Shown here: positions 19,463-29,539 of the stretch, in pieces
Numbering within the stretch: position 1 is the stretch's first letter
Layout: every line of letters begins with the position of its first letter
Assembly: GCF_030687145.1 (NCBI RefSeq)
Contig: NZ_CP117460.1
Span: 4,898,001 to 4,962,000 of the forward strand
Length of the DNA stretch: 64,000 nt
Direction: 5' to 3'
DNA from: Pseudomonas sp. FP1742
GTDB lineage: Bacteria; Pseudomonadota; Gammaproteobacteria; Pseudomonadales; Pseudomonadaceae
Notes under the pieces: model-generated
Databases searched by the model: none
Seen by the model: the letters and a program-made list of their open reading frames with translations, nothing else
Told to the model about the DNA's origin: nothing
Translations under genes and position numbers: made by a program

Positions 19463-19923
19463 AGCCGTCCCTTCAATTCGATCACCAGCAGATCGCTGGC
19501 GCGCTCGATCAGGTCCAGTACCTGTTCGAAGCCTTGGTCGCCGTCGTAATAAGGATCCGGCACTTCATCGATTTCCGACTGATAGCGACGCAGGAACAAA
19601 TCCAGCTCGGCTTTGCCCTTGGCCGGTTGCAATGCCTTGAGGTGGCGCAGGTTGCTATTGTCCATCGCCAGGATCAGGTCGTAGGCGGCGAAATCGGCGC
19701 GGGTCACTTGCTGGGCGCGCTGGGCGGACAGGTCATAACCGCGCAGTTTCGCCGCGGCCTGACTGCGCTTGTCCGGGGCCTTGCCGACGTGCCAGTCGCC
19801 GGTGCCGGCGGAAGCCACTTCGACTTGATCGGCCAGCCCCGCCTCACGCAGTTTGTGCCGCAATACGCCTTCGGCCGTGGGGGACCGGCAGATGTTGCCC
19901 AGGCAGACGAACAGAACCCGCAT
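19459..19923 (-). CDS. Low-molecular-weight protein tyrosine phosphatase
   Basis: Cysteine phosphatase of 154 residues. The catalytic loop is CLGNICRS with C7 and R13, and the general acid aspartate lies in VPDPYYDGD. In many bacteria such enzymes act on tyrosine kinases of polysaccharide export; no such kinase is in this window, so the target is unknown. Its ATG abuts the kdsB stop and its end overlaps murB. Confidence 0.92.
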   Translation of the reverse strand: MRVLFVCLGNICRSPTAEGVLRHKLREAGLADQVEVASAGTGDWHVGKAPDKRSQAAAKLRGYDLSAQRAQQVTRADFAAYDLILAMDNSNLRHLKALQPAKGKAELDLFLRRYQSEIDEVPDPYYDGDQGFEQVLDLIERASDLLVIELKGRL

Positions 19924-20687
19924 CAGGCCTCCAGCAGGCGACGAACGCGCTCGAGGTCTTCAACGGTGTCGACGCCGGTGGGCGGTGCGATCAGCGCATC
20001 GGCGACGTGAATCCGCACGCCGTGCCAAAGGGCACGCAGCTGTTCCAGAGACTCGGTGTTTTCCAGCCAGCACGGGCCCCAGGTGACGAAGTCCTGCAGG
20101 AAACCGGCGCGGTAAGCGTAGATACCGATGTGGCGGCGATACGGCACGCCTTCCGGCAATTGCTCGCGGCTTTTGGCAAACGCATCGCGAGCCCACGGCA
20201 AGGTGGCACGGCTGAAGGTCAGCGCCAGGCCATTGAGGTCGCTGACCACTTTGACCACATTGGGGTTGAACAGGGTTTCGACGTCTTCGATCGGCTCGGC
20301 CAGGGTGGCCATGCGTGCTTCGGTGTGAGCGGCCAGGTTGGTGGCGACCTGATCGATCACGCTTGGCGGGATCAACGGCTCGTCGCCCTGAACATTGACC
20401 ACGATCGCGTCCGGGGCCAGGCCCAGTTTCTCCGCGACTTCCGCCAGACGGTCAGTGCCGGAATTGTGATCTTCGCGGGTCAGCACCACTTCGGCGCCAA
20501 AGCCTTTGCAGGCCTCGACGATGCGCGCATCGTCAGTGGCGACCACCACGCGCTGGGCGCTGCTTTTGCTCGCCTGTTCCCAGACGTGCTGGATCATCGG
20601 CTTGCCGGCGATCAGCAGCAGCGGTTTGCCCGGTAGACGGGTGGAGGCGTAACGCGATGGAATGACAACGGTAAAGGCTGTGGTCAT
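19923..20687 (-). CDS. kdsB: CMP-Kdo synthetase KdsB
   Basis: Activates Kdo with CTP for lipopolysaccharide inner-core synthesis. It has 254 residues, with the N-terminal nucleotidyltransferase motif [14 protein letters not shown] and [11 protein letters not shown] in the middle. It overlaps the Trm112-like gene by 4 bases upstream and abuts the phosphatase downstream. Standard family member. Confidence 0.96.
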   Translation of the reverse strand: MTTAFTVVIPSRYASTRLPGKPLLLIAGKPMIQHVWEQASKSSAQRVVVATDDARIVEACKGFGAEVVLTREDHNSGTDRLAEVAEKLGLAPDAIVVNVQGDEPLIPPSVIDQVATNLAAHTEARMATLAEPIEDVETLFNPNVVKVVSDLNGLALTFSRATLPWARDAFAKSREQLPEGVPYRRHIGIYAYRAGFLQDFVTWGPCWLENTESLEQLRALWHGVRIHVADALIAPPTGVDTVEDLERVRRLLEA

Positions 20688-20869
20688 TTATCCAGACGCT
20701 CGTCGGTGGTCAGGGTGCGCGCTTCGCTTTCGAGCATCACCGGAATGCCGTCGCGAATCGGGTACGCCAGGCCGGCGCCCTTGCTGATCAGCTCGGTCTT
20801 GTCGGCGCTGAGCTTGAGCGGGCCTTTGCAGACCGGGCAAGCGAGGATATCGAGCAATTTGGTGTCCAT
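20684..20869 (-). CDS. Trm112-family small protein (YcaR-like)
   Basis: Sixty-one residues. The Trm112p fold core is seen as [14 protein letters not shown] and [14 protein letters not shown]; only one CxxC pair is present. The ATG at 20869 is preferred over the one two codons upstream because AGGGA would touch the earlier codon. It lies between lpxK and kdsB, the conserved enteric and pseudomonad order. Molecular role is not known with certainty; relatives activate methyltransferases. Confidence 0.9.
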   Translation of the reverse strand: MDTKLLDILACPVCKGPLKLSADKTELISKGAGLAYPIRDGIPVMLESEARTLTTDERLDK

Positions 20870-20894
20870 GTACATTCCCTGGATAGAAACGGAG

Positions 20895-21905
20895 TTAAGG
20901 CAAAAGACGAGCCGGCAACAGGCGCATCAGCTGCGTATCGAACCAGGCCACGAAGGCCGGCGATGGCGCAGCATCGACCGCCAGGTACCACCAATCGGCG
21001 GCGGCGAAGGCACGGCACTTCACCGCGTCCTTTTCCGTCATCACCACTGGCAATGACGGTGTGAAATTCAAGGCCTGCACGCTGTACTCGGCGTGGTCGG
21101 CAAATGCATGGGGCACTGGCCGCCAGTGTAGCGTTTCGAGGGTCGTGAAGAAACGTTGCGGATTGCCGATTCCGGCCACCGCATGCAACGCCTGGCCAGC
21201 GGGAAAATGGCCCAGAGGCCGCCGTTCACCGCTGTGCAGATTGACCAGTTCGGTGGGTTGCAACTGAAAGGCAAAACCGTCTTCGCGATCATTGGCGGCA
21301 CCGTTGTACAGCACCGCGTCGACGCTTTGCAGGCGCTCGACCGGTTCGCGCAACGGCCCGGCCGGCAGGCAACGCTTGTTGCCCAGCCCCCGGGCGGCAT
21401 CGATCAGCACCAGTTCCAGGTCCCGGGCCAGCCGGTAATGCTGCATGCCGTCGTCGGAAAGGATCAGGTCCAGCGGCTCACTCGCCAGCAAGGCTTTGAC
21501 TGCGCGGCTGCGGTCCGGGTCGATCATCAGCGGCACGCCGGTGCGCTGGACGATCAACAGCGGCTCATCGCCCGCCACGTCCGCGCCTTGATCCGCCTCG
21601 ACCCGCCACGGCAATTGCGGCGGTTTGGCGCCGTAACCACGGCTGACCACACCGACCCGCAGACCGCTGCGCTGGCAATGCTGGATCATCCACAAAATCA
21701 GTGGTGTCTTGCCGGTGCCGCCCACCGTGATATTGCCGACCACGATCAGTGGCACGGGCGATTGGTAGATCTCGCCCTCGCCAGCCAGAAAACGCTCGCG
21801 CTTGCCGGTGACCACGCGCCGGTACAGCCATTCCAGAGGCTGCAACAGCTTCAACGCCGGATGACCTTCGTACCACGCGGCGAGCAATCGATCGGACATG
21901 GCCAT
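20895..21905 (-). CDS. lpxK: Tetraacyldisaccharide 4'-kinase LpxK
   Basis: Adds the 4'-phosphate to the lipid A precursor at the inner membrane. It has 336 residues. An N-terminal amphipathic or membrane-anchored segment is followed by the P-loop [14 protein letters not shown], then a VVSRGYG motif. The ATG shares one base with the exbD stop (TGATG); a second ATG lies two codons on. Next gene is the Trm112-like protein. Confidence 0.95.
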   Translation of the reverse strand: MAMSDRLLAAWYEGHPALKLLQPLEWLYRRVVTGKRERFLAGEGEIYQSPVPLIVVGNITVGGTGKTPLILWMIQHCQRSGLRVGVVSRGYGAKPPQLPWRVEADQGADVAGDEPLLIVQRTGVPLMIDPDRSRAVKALLASEPLDLILSDDGMQHYRLARDLELVLIDAARGLGNKRCLPAGPLREPVERLQSVDAVLYNGAANDREDGFAFQLQPTELVNLHSGERRPLGHFPAGQALHAVAGIGNPQRFFTTLETLHWRPVPHAFADHAEYSVQALNFTPSLPVVMTEKDAVKCRAFAAADWWYLAVDAAPSPAFVAWFDTQLMRLLPARLLP

Positions 21906-22333
21906 CAGGACGCTGGCGCCGCCTCGATAGTGGTCATGCGCAAATGGCTGAAACCGAGCTTGCCGGCAGCGTCCATGGCAGTAATGACGGACTGATGAGG
22001 CGTCTTGCCATCGGCGCTGATGGACAGCGGCAGATTGGTGTCGCCATTGGATTCTTTCTGCAGCGCTTCCATCAGGCTGGTCAGGTCGTTCTTCGGCAAC
22101 AACTGGTTGTTGACCGAATATGCCCCGTCGGCGCTGATGGCGATGTCCAGTTGCTTGAGCTGCTGGTCTTCGGCCGGGGAGCCGCTGACCGCTTCCGGCA
22201 GGTCGACGCGCAACTGGGTTTCACGGGTGAAAGTGGTGGTCACGACGAAAAACAACAGCAGAATAAACACCACGTCGATCAACGACGCGAGGTTGATGTC
22301 TATCGTTTCCCGCGGTTTACGACGGAATTTCAC
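21905..22333 (-). CDS. exbD: ExbD/TolR-family biopolymer transport protein
   Basis: Proton-channel partner of ExbB. It has 142 residues: a short cytoplasmic tail, one membrane helix at about residues 15-37 ([18 protein letters not shown]) containing the functional aspartate D22, and a periplasmic domain. It overlaps the ExbB-like gene by 4 bases. Being next to lpxK and comEC rather than tonB, its physiological partner is uncertain. Confidence 0.9.
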   Translation of the reverse strand: MKFRRKPRETIDINLASLIDVVFILLLFFVVTTTFTRETQLRVDLPEAVSGSPAEDQQLKQLDIAISADGAYSVNNQLLPKNDLTSLMEALQKESNGDTNLPLSISADGKTPHQSVITAMDAAGKLGFSHLRMTTIEAAPAS

Positions 22334-22965
22334 GCTTTGCCCTCGGCCAGGTCCACGTCGCGATCGCCCTGTACCACTTCGACCAGTTTGATCGCTTCCT
22401 GCTCCATGCCCACCACCAGCTCATCGATCCGGCGTTGCAGGAAGCGGTGGAAGAACACGGCCGGGATACCGACCATCAGGCCCGCGGCGGTGGTGATCAG
22501 CGCCTTGGAAATCCCCCCGGCCAGCACCGCGGCGTTGGTGCCCATGCCTGTGCCCATGAACGCACTGAAAATATCGATCATGCCCAGCACCGTACCCAGC
22601 AGCCCCAGTAACGGGGCCATGGCGGCGATGGTGCCCAGGGCGTTGATGTAGCGTTCAAGTTCATGAATCACCCGCGCGGCGGCCTCTTCAATGCACTCTT
22701 TCATGATCTCGCGACCATGCTTGGAGTTCGCCAGACCGGCAGCCAGGATCTCGCCCAGCGGGGAGTTGGCGCGCAGTTCCTTGAGTTTTTCTTTATTGAG
22801 TTGTTTGTCCTTGATCCAGACCCACACCTGCCCGAGCAAGTGCTCCGGGGTCACGCGACTGGCGCGCAGGGTCCAGAGACGCTCGGCGACGATCGCCATG
22901 GCCGCGATGGAACTCAGAATGATCGGCAGCATCATCCAGCCGCCGGATTTGACCAATTCCCACAC
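22330..22965 (-). CDS. exbB: ExbB/TolQ/MotA-family proton channel protein
   Basis: Inner-membrane protein with three helices that forms the proton-driven motor with ExbD. It has 211 residues from a GTG at 22965 (VWELVKSGGWMMLPI); GAGGGGA lies 8 bases upstream. A reading from an upstream ATG at 22995 would put that ribosome site inside the gene. The conserved channel part ALGTIAAMAPLLGLLGTVLGMI is present. It heads exbB-exbD-lpxK. Confidence 0.88.
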   Translation of the reverse strand: MWELVKSGGWMMLPIILSSIAAMAIVAERLWTLRASRVTPEHLLGQVWVWIKDKQLNKEKLKELRANSPLGEILAAGLANSKHGREIMKECIEEAAARVIHELERYINALGTIAAMAPLLGLLGTVLGMIDIFSAFMGTGMGTNAAVLAGGISKALITTAAGLMVGIPAVFFHRFLQRRIDELVVGMEQEAIKLVEVVQGDRDVDLAEGKA

Positions 22966-23062
22966 AGTGACAGTCCCCTCGAAAAAGTGCGCCACTCTAA
23001 CATAGGGGGTGGGCGCACCGAAGACCGTGATGTCGCATCCGGTCGGGCTTTAATGACTCGGC

Positions 23063-25297
23063 TTACTGGCTCAATGATGGCCGATCGCGCCAGAAACGCC
23101 GTTCCTGAAGCATCGTCCAGGGCGGTTCGAAGCGCCCCAGTTGTAGACGAATGGCACCCTGCCCGGCGCTGTCGTAGATCGCCACGCCACGCTTTTGATA
23201 GCGCGCCACGACCGTGGGATGAGGATGGCCGAAAGAATTGCCGTTGCCACGGGAGATCAACACCGCTTTGGGTTGCAAGGTGCTGAGCAATGCCATCGAA
23301 GACGAACTGCGACTGCCATGGTGCGGGGCCTGCAGCCAATCCGTCGGCACCGCCAATGGCCCGTCGAGCAGCGCCCGCTCCGCCGCGGTATCGATATCGC
23401 CGGTCAGCAGCAAGCGTTCGCCATTAGCCTCGATCTGCAGCACGCAGGATTTCTGATTGCTGTCGCTGGCCGACGGCCACTGCCAGAGTTGGAACCGCAC
23501 GTCGTTCCAGGTCCACTGCTGACCGCTCTCGCACCCCTCGGCCTGCAGTTCGTCTGCAAGGGCCAGTGGATCGCCGCTCAGCACCCGCGTCACCGGCAAT
23601 CCCCCGGCAATGGCTCGCGCGCCGCCAGCATGATCGGCGTCGGCGTGGCTGATCAGCATCAGATCGAGTCCATTCACCCCCAGCTTGCGCAATGATGGCA
23701 ACACCACCCGCTCCCCCAGGTCGATATCGCCAAACCGTGGCCCGGCGTCATACAGCAAGGAGTGATGGCGGGTGCGCACCAGAATGGCCAACCCCTGGCC
23801 GACATCCAGTTGCCAGACCTCGGCGATGCCTTCAGGCAGCGTGTGCCGGGGCGGAAAAACCAGCAACAGCAACAACGGCCAGCCCAACGGGCGCAACGGC
23901 ACGCCTGGCGGCAGTAACAGCAAAAATGCACCTAGCGTGCCGAACGCCCAAACCCACAACGGGACTGCCACCGGCTGCCACGCGGGCAGCTCCCCGGACA
24001 TCAATGCCAACCCCTTGAACAAAAGGTCGACCAGACCGCCGGCCAACCACAGCAACCCCTCGCCCACATAAGGAACGGGCAACAAGAGTGTCCCGAGCAA
24101 GGCCGGCGGCAAGACCACCAGACTGATCCAGGGCACCGCCAGCAAGTTGACCAGAGGTCCACTGAGACTGATCGGCAACCCCAGCACCCATAGCAGCGGG
24201 CACAGACCGATCGCGATCAGCCATTGGGCGCGGGTCCAGGTTTGCCACCAGCGCCACGGGCCCAATCGCCCGCCAAAAGTGAAAATCAGCACCGCCACTG
24301 CCGCAAAGGACAACCAGAAACCCGGTTGCAGGCTCGCCAGCGGCTCCAGCAGCAAAACGCCATCAAGCGCCAGCAACAACGGCCACCAGGCCCCGAGATG
24401 ACGAAACCGTAGCCGCCACAGCAGCACCAGGCCGATCATCAGGCAGGCCCGCCGCACCGGCACCTCGAAGCCGGCCAGCAGCCCATAACCGAGCGCTGCG
24501 GCGAATGCCAGTGCGCACGCCCATGGCAGCCACGGCAAGCGCCTGGGCCACAGGCCATAACGCGCCAACCCGGCGATCAACAGATACACCAGCCCCGCCA
24601 GCAAACCAATGTGCTGCCCGGAAATCACCAACAGATGCACGGTGCCGGTGTCTTGCAGCACCAGCCAGTCCTCACGGCTCAGACCGGCGCCATCCCCCAG
24701 CACCAACGCCGTCAGCGCCCCCGTTCGCCCTTGCGCATCCACGGCCTGCAAACGCTGGCGGACACTGTCGCGCCAGGCCCATTGCGCCTCCCTCAGTCGC
24801 TGGCCGTCCTTGACCGTGCCGGTGGCACCGATGCGTTGGGCCAGCAACCAGGCGTCGTAATCAAAACCGTGGGGGTTGAGCAGCCCGGCCGGACGCTTCA
24901 GTTTGACCGCCAGCCGCCACCGCTCGCCACTGTTGACGGGCGGCCCGCCATACCAGGCCAGACGCAAGTGCCGAGGCAGTTGGCTGCGACGCGACTGACT
25001 GTCCGTCAGTTCGAAGCGCACCACGCCCTCAGCCTGCTGCGGTAACCCGGTAACCCGACCTTCGACCCAGCGAGTCTCGCCATCGAGCTTCAGCGCCAGG
25101 CGATCATTCAGCGCCCACTGCGCATTCGCACAGGCCCAACTGAAACCAAACAGCAAAAATGCCAGGGGAAAGGTTCGAAACGGCAGCAACATCAATCCCG
25201 CTACCGGCAATAGCAGCCACAACCCCGTCGGCGGTAACGCCGGTAAAAAACGCAAAGCCAGCAGACCGACCGCCAGCGCCATCATCCCTGTGCGCAT
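23063..25297 (-). CDS. comEC: DNA internalization channel protein ComEC/Rec2
   Basis: Polytopic inner-membrane protein that carries single-stranded DNA into the cytoplasm during natural transformation. It has 744 residues from the ATG at 25297 (MRTGMMALAVGLL), with AAGGA upstream. An N-terminal DUF4131 region is followed by the Competence membrane domain with many helices, and a C-terminal metallo-beta-lactamase-like domain with SHADADHAGG and the later APHHGS. It appears intact. No other competence gene lies nearby. Confidence 0.93.
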   Translation of the reverse strand: MRTGMMALAVGLLALRFLPALPPTGLWLLLPVAGLMLLPFRTFPLAFLLFGFSWACANAQWALNDRLALKLDGETRWVEGRVTGLPQQAEGVVRFELTDSQSRRSQLPRHLRLAWYGGPPVNSGERWRLAVKLKRPAGLLNPHGFDYDAWLLAQRIGATGTVKDGQRLREAQWAWRDSVRQRLQAVDAQGRTGALTALVLGDGAGLSREDWLVLQDTGTVHLLVISGQHIGLLAGLVYLLIAGLARYGLWPRRLPWLPWACALAFAAALGYGLLAGFEVPVRRACLMIGLVLLWRLRFRHLGAWWPLLLALDGVLLLEPLASLQPGFWLSFAAVAVLIFTFGGRLGPWRWWQTWTRAQWLIAIGLCPLLWVLGLPISLSGPLVNLLAVPWISLVVLPPALLGTLLLPVPYVGEGLLWLAGGLVDLLFKGLALMSGELPAWQPVAVPLWVWAFGTLGAFLLLLPPGVPLRPLGWPLLLLLVFPPRHTLPEGIAEVWQLDVGQGLAILVRTRHHSLLYDAGPRFGDIDLGERVVLPSLRKLGVNGLDLMLISHADADHAGGARAIAGGLPVTRVLSGDPLALADELQAEGCESGQQWTWNDVRFQLWQWPSASDSNQKSCVLQIEANGERLLLTGDIDTAAERALLDGPLAVPTDWLQAPHHGSRSSSSMALLSTLQPKAVLISRGNGNSFGHPHPTVVARYQKRGVAIYDSAGQGAIRLQLGRFEPPWTMLQERRFWRDRPSLSQ

Positions 25298-25433
25298 AAG
25301 CCCGTCCTTGAGAGTCCCCTCACCAGGCTTAGCCGCCGCGCCGCACAAACGTCGTTATCAATTGTCACAAAGTCTGAATAGGCGGCTCGTAGAATCCAGA
25401 CATACTTGCCGCCTTAACCGACCGAGAAGCCTT

Positions 25434-25955
25434 ATGCCCCGGCGCTTATTCAAACGCTACATGCCAGACCCGACCAGCATCAGGGAACACAAATCCTTAC
25501 GCTTTCTTGGCACCCTGCTGCATGACCCGAACCTCTGGCACCTCAATCGCCATTCCGTCGCGCGGGCCATGGCCGTTGGCCTGTTCGCGGCGTTCCTGCC
25601 CATTCCGTTGCAAATGCTGGTGGCCGCCATCCTCGCCATCGTGGTGCGCGGCAACCTGCCAATTGCCGTCAGCCTGGTCTGGCTGACCAACCCGATCACC
25701 ATGCCGGCGGTGTTCTTCTGCACTTACCAGACTGGCGCATGGCTGATGGACGTCCCTGCCAGGAGCCTGCCGGACGAGCTGACCTGGGCATGGATCAGCG
25801 GCGAGCTCTCGAGCCTGTGGCAACCGTTCCTGCTCGGCTCGGTGGTAACAGGGCTGGTGCTCGGGGCGTTGGCTTATTGCCTGGTGATGATCTATTGGCG
25901 CTGGTGGGTGAGTCGACAGTGGGCCCGGCGTAAGCGCAGCCGGATGCAGGAATGA
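25434..25955 (+). CDS. DUF2062 membrane protein
   Basis: Conserved membrane protein of 173 residues starting at the ATG 25434 (MPRRLFKRYMPDP). Two or three membrane segments are seen: about residues 45-70, 75-95 and 130-155. The DUF2062 signature LPIPLQMLVAA with LVWLTNPITMPAVF is present. Function is not known. It is divergent from comEC and followed by a terminator. Confidence 0.88.
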   Translation: MPRRLFKRYMPDPTSIREHKSLRFLGTLLHDPNLWHLNRHSVARAMAVGLFAAFLPIPLQMLVAAILAIVVRGNLPIAVSLVWLTNPITMPAVFFCTYQTGAWLMDVPARSLPDELTWAWISGELSSLWQPFLLGSVVTGLVLGALAYCLVMIYWRWWVSRQWARRKRSRMQE

Positions 25956-25990
25956 AAAACGGCCTCCACTTGGGAGGCCGTTTCTTTTTG
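25955..25990 (+). terminator. Terminator of DUF2062 gene
   Basis: ACGGCCTCC / GGAGGCCGT stem with A-rich left flank and T-rich right flank, overlapping the stop region. Confidence 0.85.
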
Positions 25991-26009
25991 CGGTGTCTGG
26001 GCTGACGCC

Positions 26010-26103
26010 TTCGCGAGCAAGCCCGCTCCCACATTGATTCGCGGGCCTTCACGAATAATGTGGTCGCAACAGATCCAGTGTGGGAGCGGGCTTGCTCGCG
26101 AAG
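26010..26103. repeat. REPIN (inverted REP pair)
   Basis: Copies at 26010-26033 and 26079-26103 (TGTGGGAGCGGGCTTGCTCG) in opposite orientation, between the DUF2062 terminator and the ABC permease stop. Confidence 0.9.
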
Positions 26104-26121
26104 CAGGCGACTCGGTCTTCC

Positions 26122-26901
26122 TTAGGTACGCATTCCGCGCCCACTCACCAGCAACCGCACACAACCGATGTACAGCACAACGGTCGCTATCAGCATGAAA
26201 GTGATCGCCACGCTGATCTTGATATCGGAAACGCCGAGGATGCCGTACCGGAAGGCGTTGACCATGTGCAGTACCGGGTTGGCCAGCGACACGGTCTGCC
26301 AGAACGGTGGCAGCAGGCTGATCGAGTAGAACACCCCGCCCAGGTACGTCAGCGGTGTCAGCACGAAGGTCGGAATGATCGAGATGTCATCGAAGTTGCG
26401 CGCAAATACCGCGTTGATGAAACCCAGCAGCGAGAAGATCGTCGCCGTCAGCAGCACCACCAGAACGGTCACGCCCAGGTGATGCACCTGCAGCGTGGTG
26501 AAGAACAGCGACAGCAACGTCACGATGATCCCGACCATCAACCCGCGCAGCACGCCGCCCAGGGTGTAGCCAATCAGAATCGTATGGGGCGACACCGGCG
26601 ACACCATCAACTCTTCGATGGAGCGCTGGAACTTGCTGCCAAAGAAACTCGATACCACGTTGCCGTAGGAGTTGGTGATCACCGACATCATGATCAGCCC
26701 CGGTACGATGTACTCCATGTAGGTGAAGCCACCCATCCCGCCGATCTGACGCCCGATCAGATTGCCGAAGATCACGAAGTACAGAACCATGGTGATGGCC
26801 GGCGGCAGCAGGGTCTGCGGCCAGATCCGGGTGAAGCGCTTGACCTCACGGTAAACGATGGTATTGAGGGCGACGAGGTTGGGTTGCAGCTCGGAACTCA
26901 T
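26122..26901 (-). CDS. ABC-2 type permease (YadH-like)
   Basis: Membrane subunit of an ABC exporter, 259 residues with about six membrane helices and the ABC-2 signature at about residues 85-115 (MVSPVSPHTILIGYTLGG). The start overlaps the ATPase stop by 4 bases, so the two form one unit like YadG/YadH of E. coli. The cargo is unknown. Confidence 0.92.
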   Translation of the reverse strand: MSSELQPNLVALNTIVYREVKRFTRIWPQTLLPPAITMVLYFVIFGNLIGRQIGGMGGFTYMEYIVPGLIMMSVITNSYGNVVSSFFGSKFQRSIEELMVSPVSPHTILIGYTLGGVLRGLMVGIIVTLLSLFFTTLQVHHLGVTVLVVLLTATIFSLLGFINAVFARNFDDISIIPTFVLTPLTYLGGVFYSISLLPPFWQTVSLANPVLHMVNAFRYGILGVSDIKISVAITFMLIATVVLYIGCVRLLVSGRGMRT

Positions 26902-27830
26902 ACCGCCACCTTCGACAGATTTTTCTCCACCAGGGACACGAACAACTCCTCGAGGCGATTGGTTTTGTTACGCAGGCTCAACACTTCGATGTTCTGCTGC
27001 GCCAATTGGGTGAACAGCGCGGTAATGCCCATGGCCTTGTCGACCTGGACTTCCAGGGTATGACTGTCGATCAGTTTGGTCGGGTAGCCGAGCAACTGTG
27101 GCGCCACTTGCAACGTGTTCTTCAGGTCCAGCAGGAACGTCTCGACATGCAGTTGGCTGAGCAGCTGCTTCATGCTGGTGTTCTCGACGATCCTGCCGTG
27201 ATCGATGATGCCGATGTTGCGGCACAACTGCTCAGCCTCTTCCAGGTAGTGAGTGGTGAGGATGATGGTGATGCCTTTTTTGTTCAGCTCGGTGAGGAAG
27301 GTCCACATCGAGCGACGCAATTCGATGTCCACCCCCGCCGTCGGTTCGTCGAGGATCAACAGGCGTGGTTCGTGAACCAGTGCCCGGGCAATCATCAGGC
27401 GGCGCTTCATGCCGCCGGACAGGGAGCGCGACGGCACATCGCGCTTGTCCCACAGGCCCAGTTGAGTCAGGTACTGCTCGGCGCGTTCCTTGGCGATTCT
27501 CGCCGGGATGCCGTAGTAACCGGCCTGGGTCACGACAATGTCGAAGGTCTTTTCGAACTGGTTGAAGTTGAATTCCTGGGGCACCACACCAATGCAACGC
27601 TTGAGCGCCGCCGGCTCCTTGTCCAGGTCGTGGCCGAAGATATTCACCGTGCCGCTGGTCTTGGTCACCAGGGTCGAAAGAATGCCGATGGTCGTGGATT
27701 TGCCGGCGCCGTTAGGGCCGAGCAAGGCGAAAAAGTCACCTTCGGCGACATCCAGATCGATACCACTCAGGGCCTGGAAACCGTTGCCGTAGGTTTTGGT
27801 TAGCTGCCGGATGGACAGAGCGGAACTCAT
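26898..27830 (-). CDS. ABC transporter ATP-binding protein (YadG-like)
   Basis: ATPase of the exporter, 310 residues from the ATG at 27830 (MSSALSIRQLTKTYG); the frame is open further upstream, but without family similarity. Walker A GPNGAGKST, signature LSGGMKRR and Walker B LLILDEPTAGVD are all intact. The C-terminal part after about residue 220 is the usual DUF4162-like tail. Couples to the permease directly downstream. Confidence 0.93.
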   Translation of the reverse strand: MSSALSIRQLTKTYGNGFQALSGIDLDVAEGDFFALLGPNGAGKSTTIGILSTLVTKTSGTVNIFGHDLDKEPAALKRCIGVVPQEFNFNQFEKTFDIVVTQAGYYGIPARIAKERAEQYLTQLGLWDKRDVPSRSLSGGMKRRLMIARALVHEPRLLILDEPTAGVDIELRRSMWTFLTELNKKGITIILTTHYLEEAEQLCRNIGIIDHGRIVENTSMKQLLSQLHVETFLLDLKNTLQVAPQLLGYPTKLIDSHTLEVQVDKAMGITALFTQLAQQNIEVLSLRNKTNRLEELFVSLVEKNLSKVAV

Positions 27831-27963
27831 ATCGGATTTACGCACCAGGAAGGGAAGAAAGGAATAAATAAGGGCGGGCGGCGAGCAATGCAACCGCGGC
27901 GCATGAGCGCAATGGTGCTTGTCGCCGCCACACAAGTACAGTCACGCGTATCGATAGTGAGTA

Positions 27964-28587
27964 TTAAGTCAACGCGGTCATGACAGCCTTCTGATACGCC
28001 GGACGCTGTTTCAACCGCGCGTACCAGGCTTCGAGATGAGGCAGCGGCGCACGTTCGATCGGCATCTCGAACCAGGCATAGATGAAACTGCCCAGGGGAA
28101 TGTCACCCATGCCGATCTCATCGCCCGACAGGTACGGCTTAGCCGCCAGGGCCTGATCGGCCATCGACAGCAGCTCGTCGCACTCCTTGATCGCAGCCTT
28201 GATGGCCGGCCAGTCCTGCTGCTCTGGCGGAGTGCGCAACACGCCCCAGAACACCGTGCGGAACGGTGCGGCAAAAGTTGAGGTGGTCCAATCCATCCAC
28301 TTCTCGGCGCTGGCACGGGCCTGCAGGTCCGCCGGATACCACGCCGTGCCGCTGGCATGGCGGGCCATCAGGTAACGCACGATGGTGTTGGATTCCCACA
28401 GCACAAAACCGTCGTCTTCAATCACCGGCACCCGGCCGTTGGGATTCATCGCACGGTACTCAGGCGTGTCGACCACGCCAAAGGCACCGCCGGCATTAAC
28501 AGCTTCATAGGCCAGGCCCAATTCTTCGGCGGCCCACAACGGTTTTCTGACATTCGACGAATTTTTCCGACCCCAGATCTTCAGCAT
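27964..28587 (-). CDS. Glutathione S-transferase family protein
   Basis: Cytosolic GST fold of 207 residues: thioredoxin-like N-terminal domain (MLKIWGRKNSSNVRKPLW, with the usual serine after the first strand) and helical C-terminal domain. The glutathione-contacting stretch is RVPVIEDDGFVLWESNTI. Substrate unknown. It stands alone between the ABC exporter and the transglutaminase-like gene. Confidence 0.9.
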   Translation of the reverse strand: MLKIWGRKNSSNVRKPLWAAEELGLAYEAVNAGGAFGVVDTPEYRAMNPNGRVPVIEDDGFVLWESNTIVRYLMARHASGTAWYPADLQARASAEKWMDWTTSTFAAPFRTVFWGVLRTPPEQQDWPAIKAAIKECDELLSMADQALAAKPYLSGDEIGMGDIPLGSFIYAWFEMPIERAPLPHLEAWYARLKQRPAYQKAVMTALT

Positions 28588-28630
28588 GACCGCTCCTTGT
28601 TGAATGAATGCGCAGGCAGCATACGCCGGA

Positions 28631-29290
28631 TCAGACGCGACTCAAATCGCTCTGCATATCACCCAGCAGCACCGGCACTTGCTCGCCGAACAGATGCGGA
28701 TAGCACTTTTGCAGGTGCTCGAAAAAGAATGCTTCAGGCACATCGGTGAATTGGCCGTGATCGATCAGGTACTCCATCAACTGCTCGCCGTCACGGTTGA
28801 AGGGATGGAACACGCTGTCGTGGATCCCGTCGAATTCCAGCGGCGCGACATTGAACAATTCGCACAGTTGTTGATTGAAGGCCGGCGTGGCTTTGACCCA
28901 ACGATCATTCAGATACAACTCGGTGTAGCCGTGCATCGCGAACACGTCGCTCTTGAGCAGTTCGAGCAGCCGTGGCGTCGACAGGTGATTGCGCACATCC
29001 GCCAGACCGATTCGCGCCGGGATCCCGCAATGCCGGGCACAACCTGCCAGCAGCGTGGCTTTGGGCACGCAATAACTCTCCCCGGCCGCCAACGCATGGC
29101 TGCCGCGCAAGGTCAGCGGATCACGGCTGAAGGTATAGGGGTTGTAGCGCACGGCCTCGCGCACGGCGTAATAGAGATGGATCGCCTGCTCCAGCGGATC
29201 GCGCCGGGCGCCACGGTGTTTTTCAGCGAACTCCACCACCGAGGGATGGTCACTATCGATGAAGCGGCCGGGGCTCAGATACGCGTGCAT
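28631..29290 (-). CDS. Transglutaminase-like cysteine protease family protein
   Basis: Protein of 219 residues with the transglutaminase-like catalytic triad pattern: cysteine in ESYCVPKATLLAG, histidine in MHGYTELYL and aspartate expected in the following NDRWVKATPAF. Such domains in bacteria are peptidases or amide-bond enzymes. No signal peptide is visible, so it is probably cytosolic. No operon partner; function unknown. Confidence 0.83.
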   Translation of the reverse strand: MHAYLSPGRFIDSDHPSVVEFAEKHRGARRDPLEQAIHLYYAVREAVRYNPYTFSRDPLTLRGSHALAAGESYCVPKATLLAGCARHCGIPARIGLADVRNHLSTPRLLELLKSDVFAMHGYTELYLNDRWVKATPAFNQQLCELFNVAPLEFDGIHDSVFHPFNRDGEQLMEYLIDHGQFTDVPEAFFFEHLQKCYPHLFGEQVPVLLGDMQSDLSRV

Positions 29291-29539
29291 GGCTGCAATC
29301 TCCAGAGGGAAGCCCCGAGTCTAGCGACACCTTCAGCACAGAGATAACGACGTTTCGGCCAAATATCAGCGCTTACCGCCCTGTTGACCGAAGAACTTCA
29401 ACAGCTCTTCATTGATACAACCTGCGAATTCAGCCGTTGCTTCCCGCAAGCTCAGACCTATCGCTCTGCCCCCCCACTTTTATGGATGCCGTCTAAGCTC
29501 TGAGAGTGGTTTTGCCCCTGGCGTCACGGAGAATTAATT

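Noticed and set aside
28631..29290. Transglutaminase-like gene paired with GST as a detoxification operon
   Set aside because: The two genes are 43 bases apart on the same strand, but no overlap or shared function supports more than chance adjacency.
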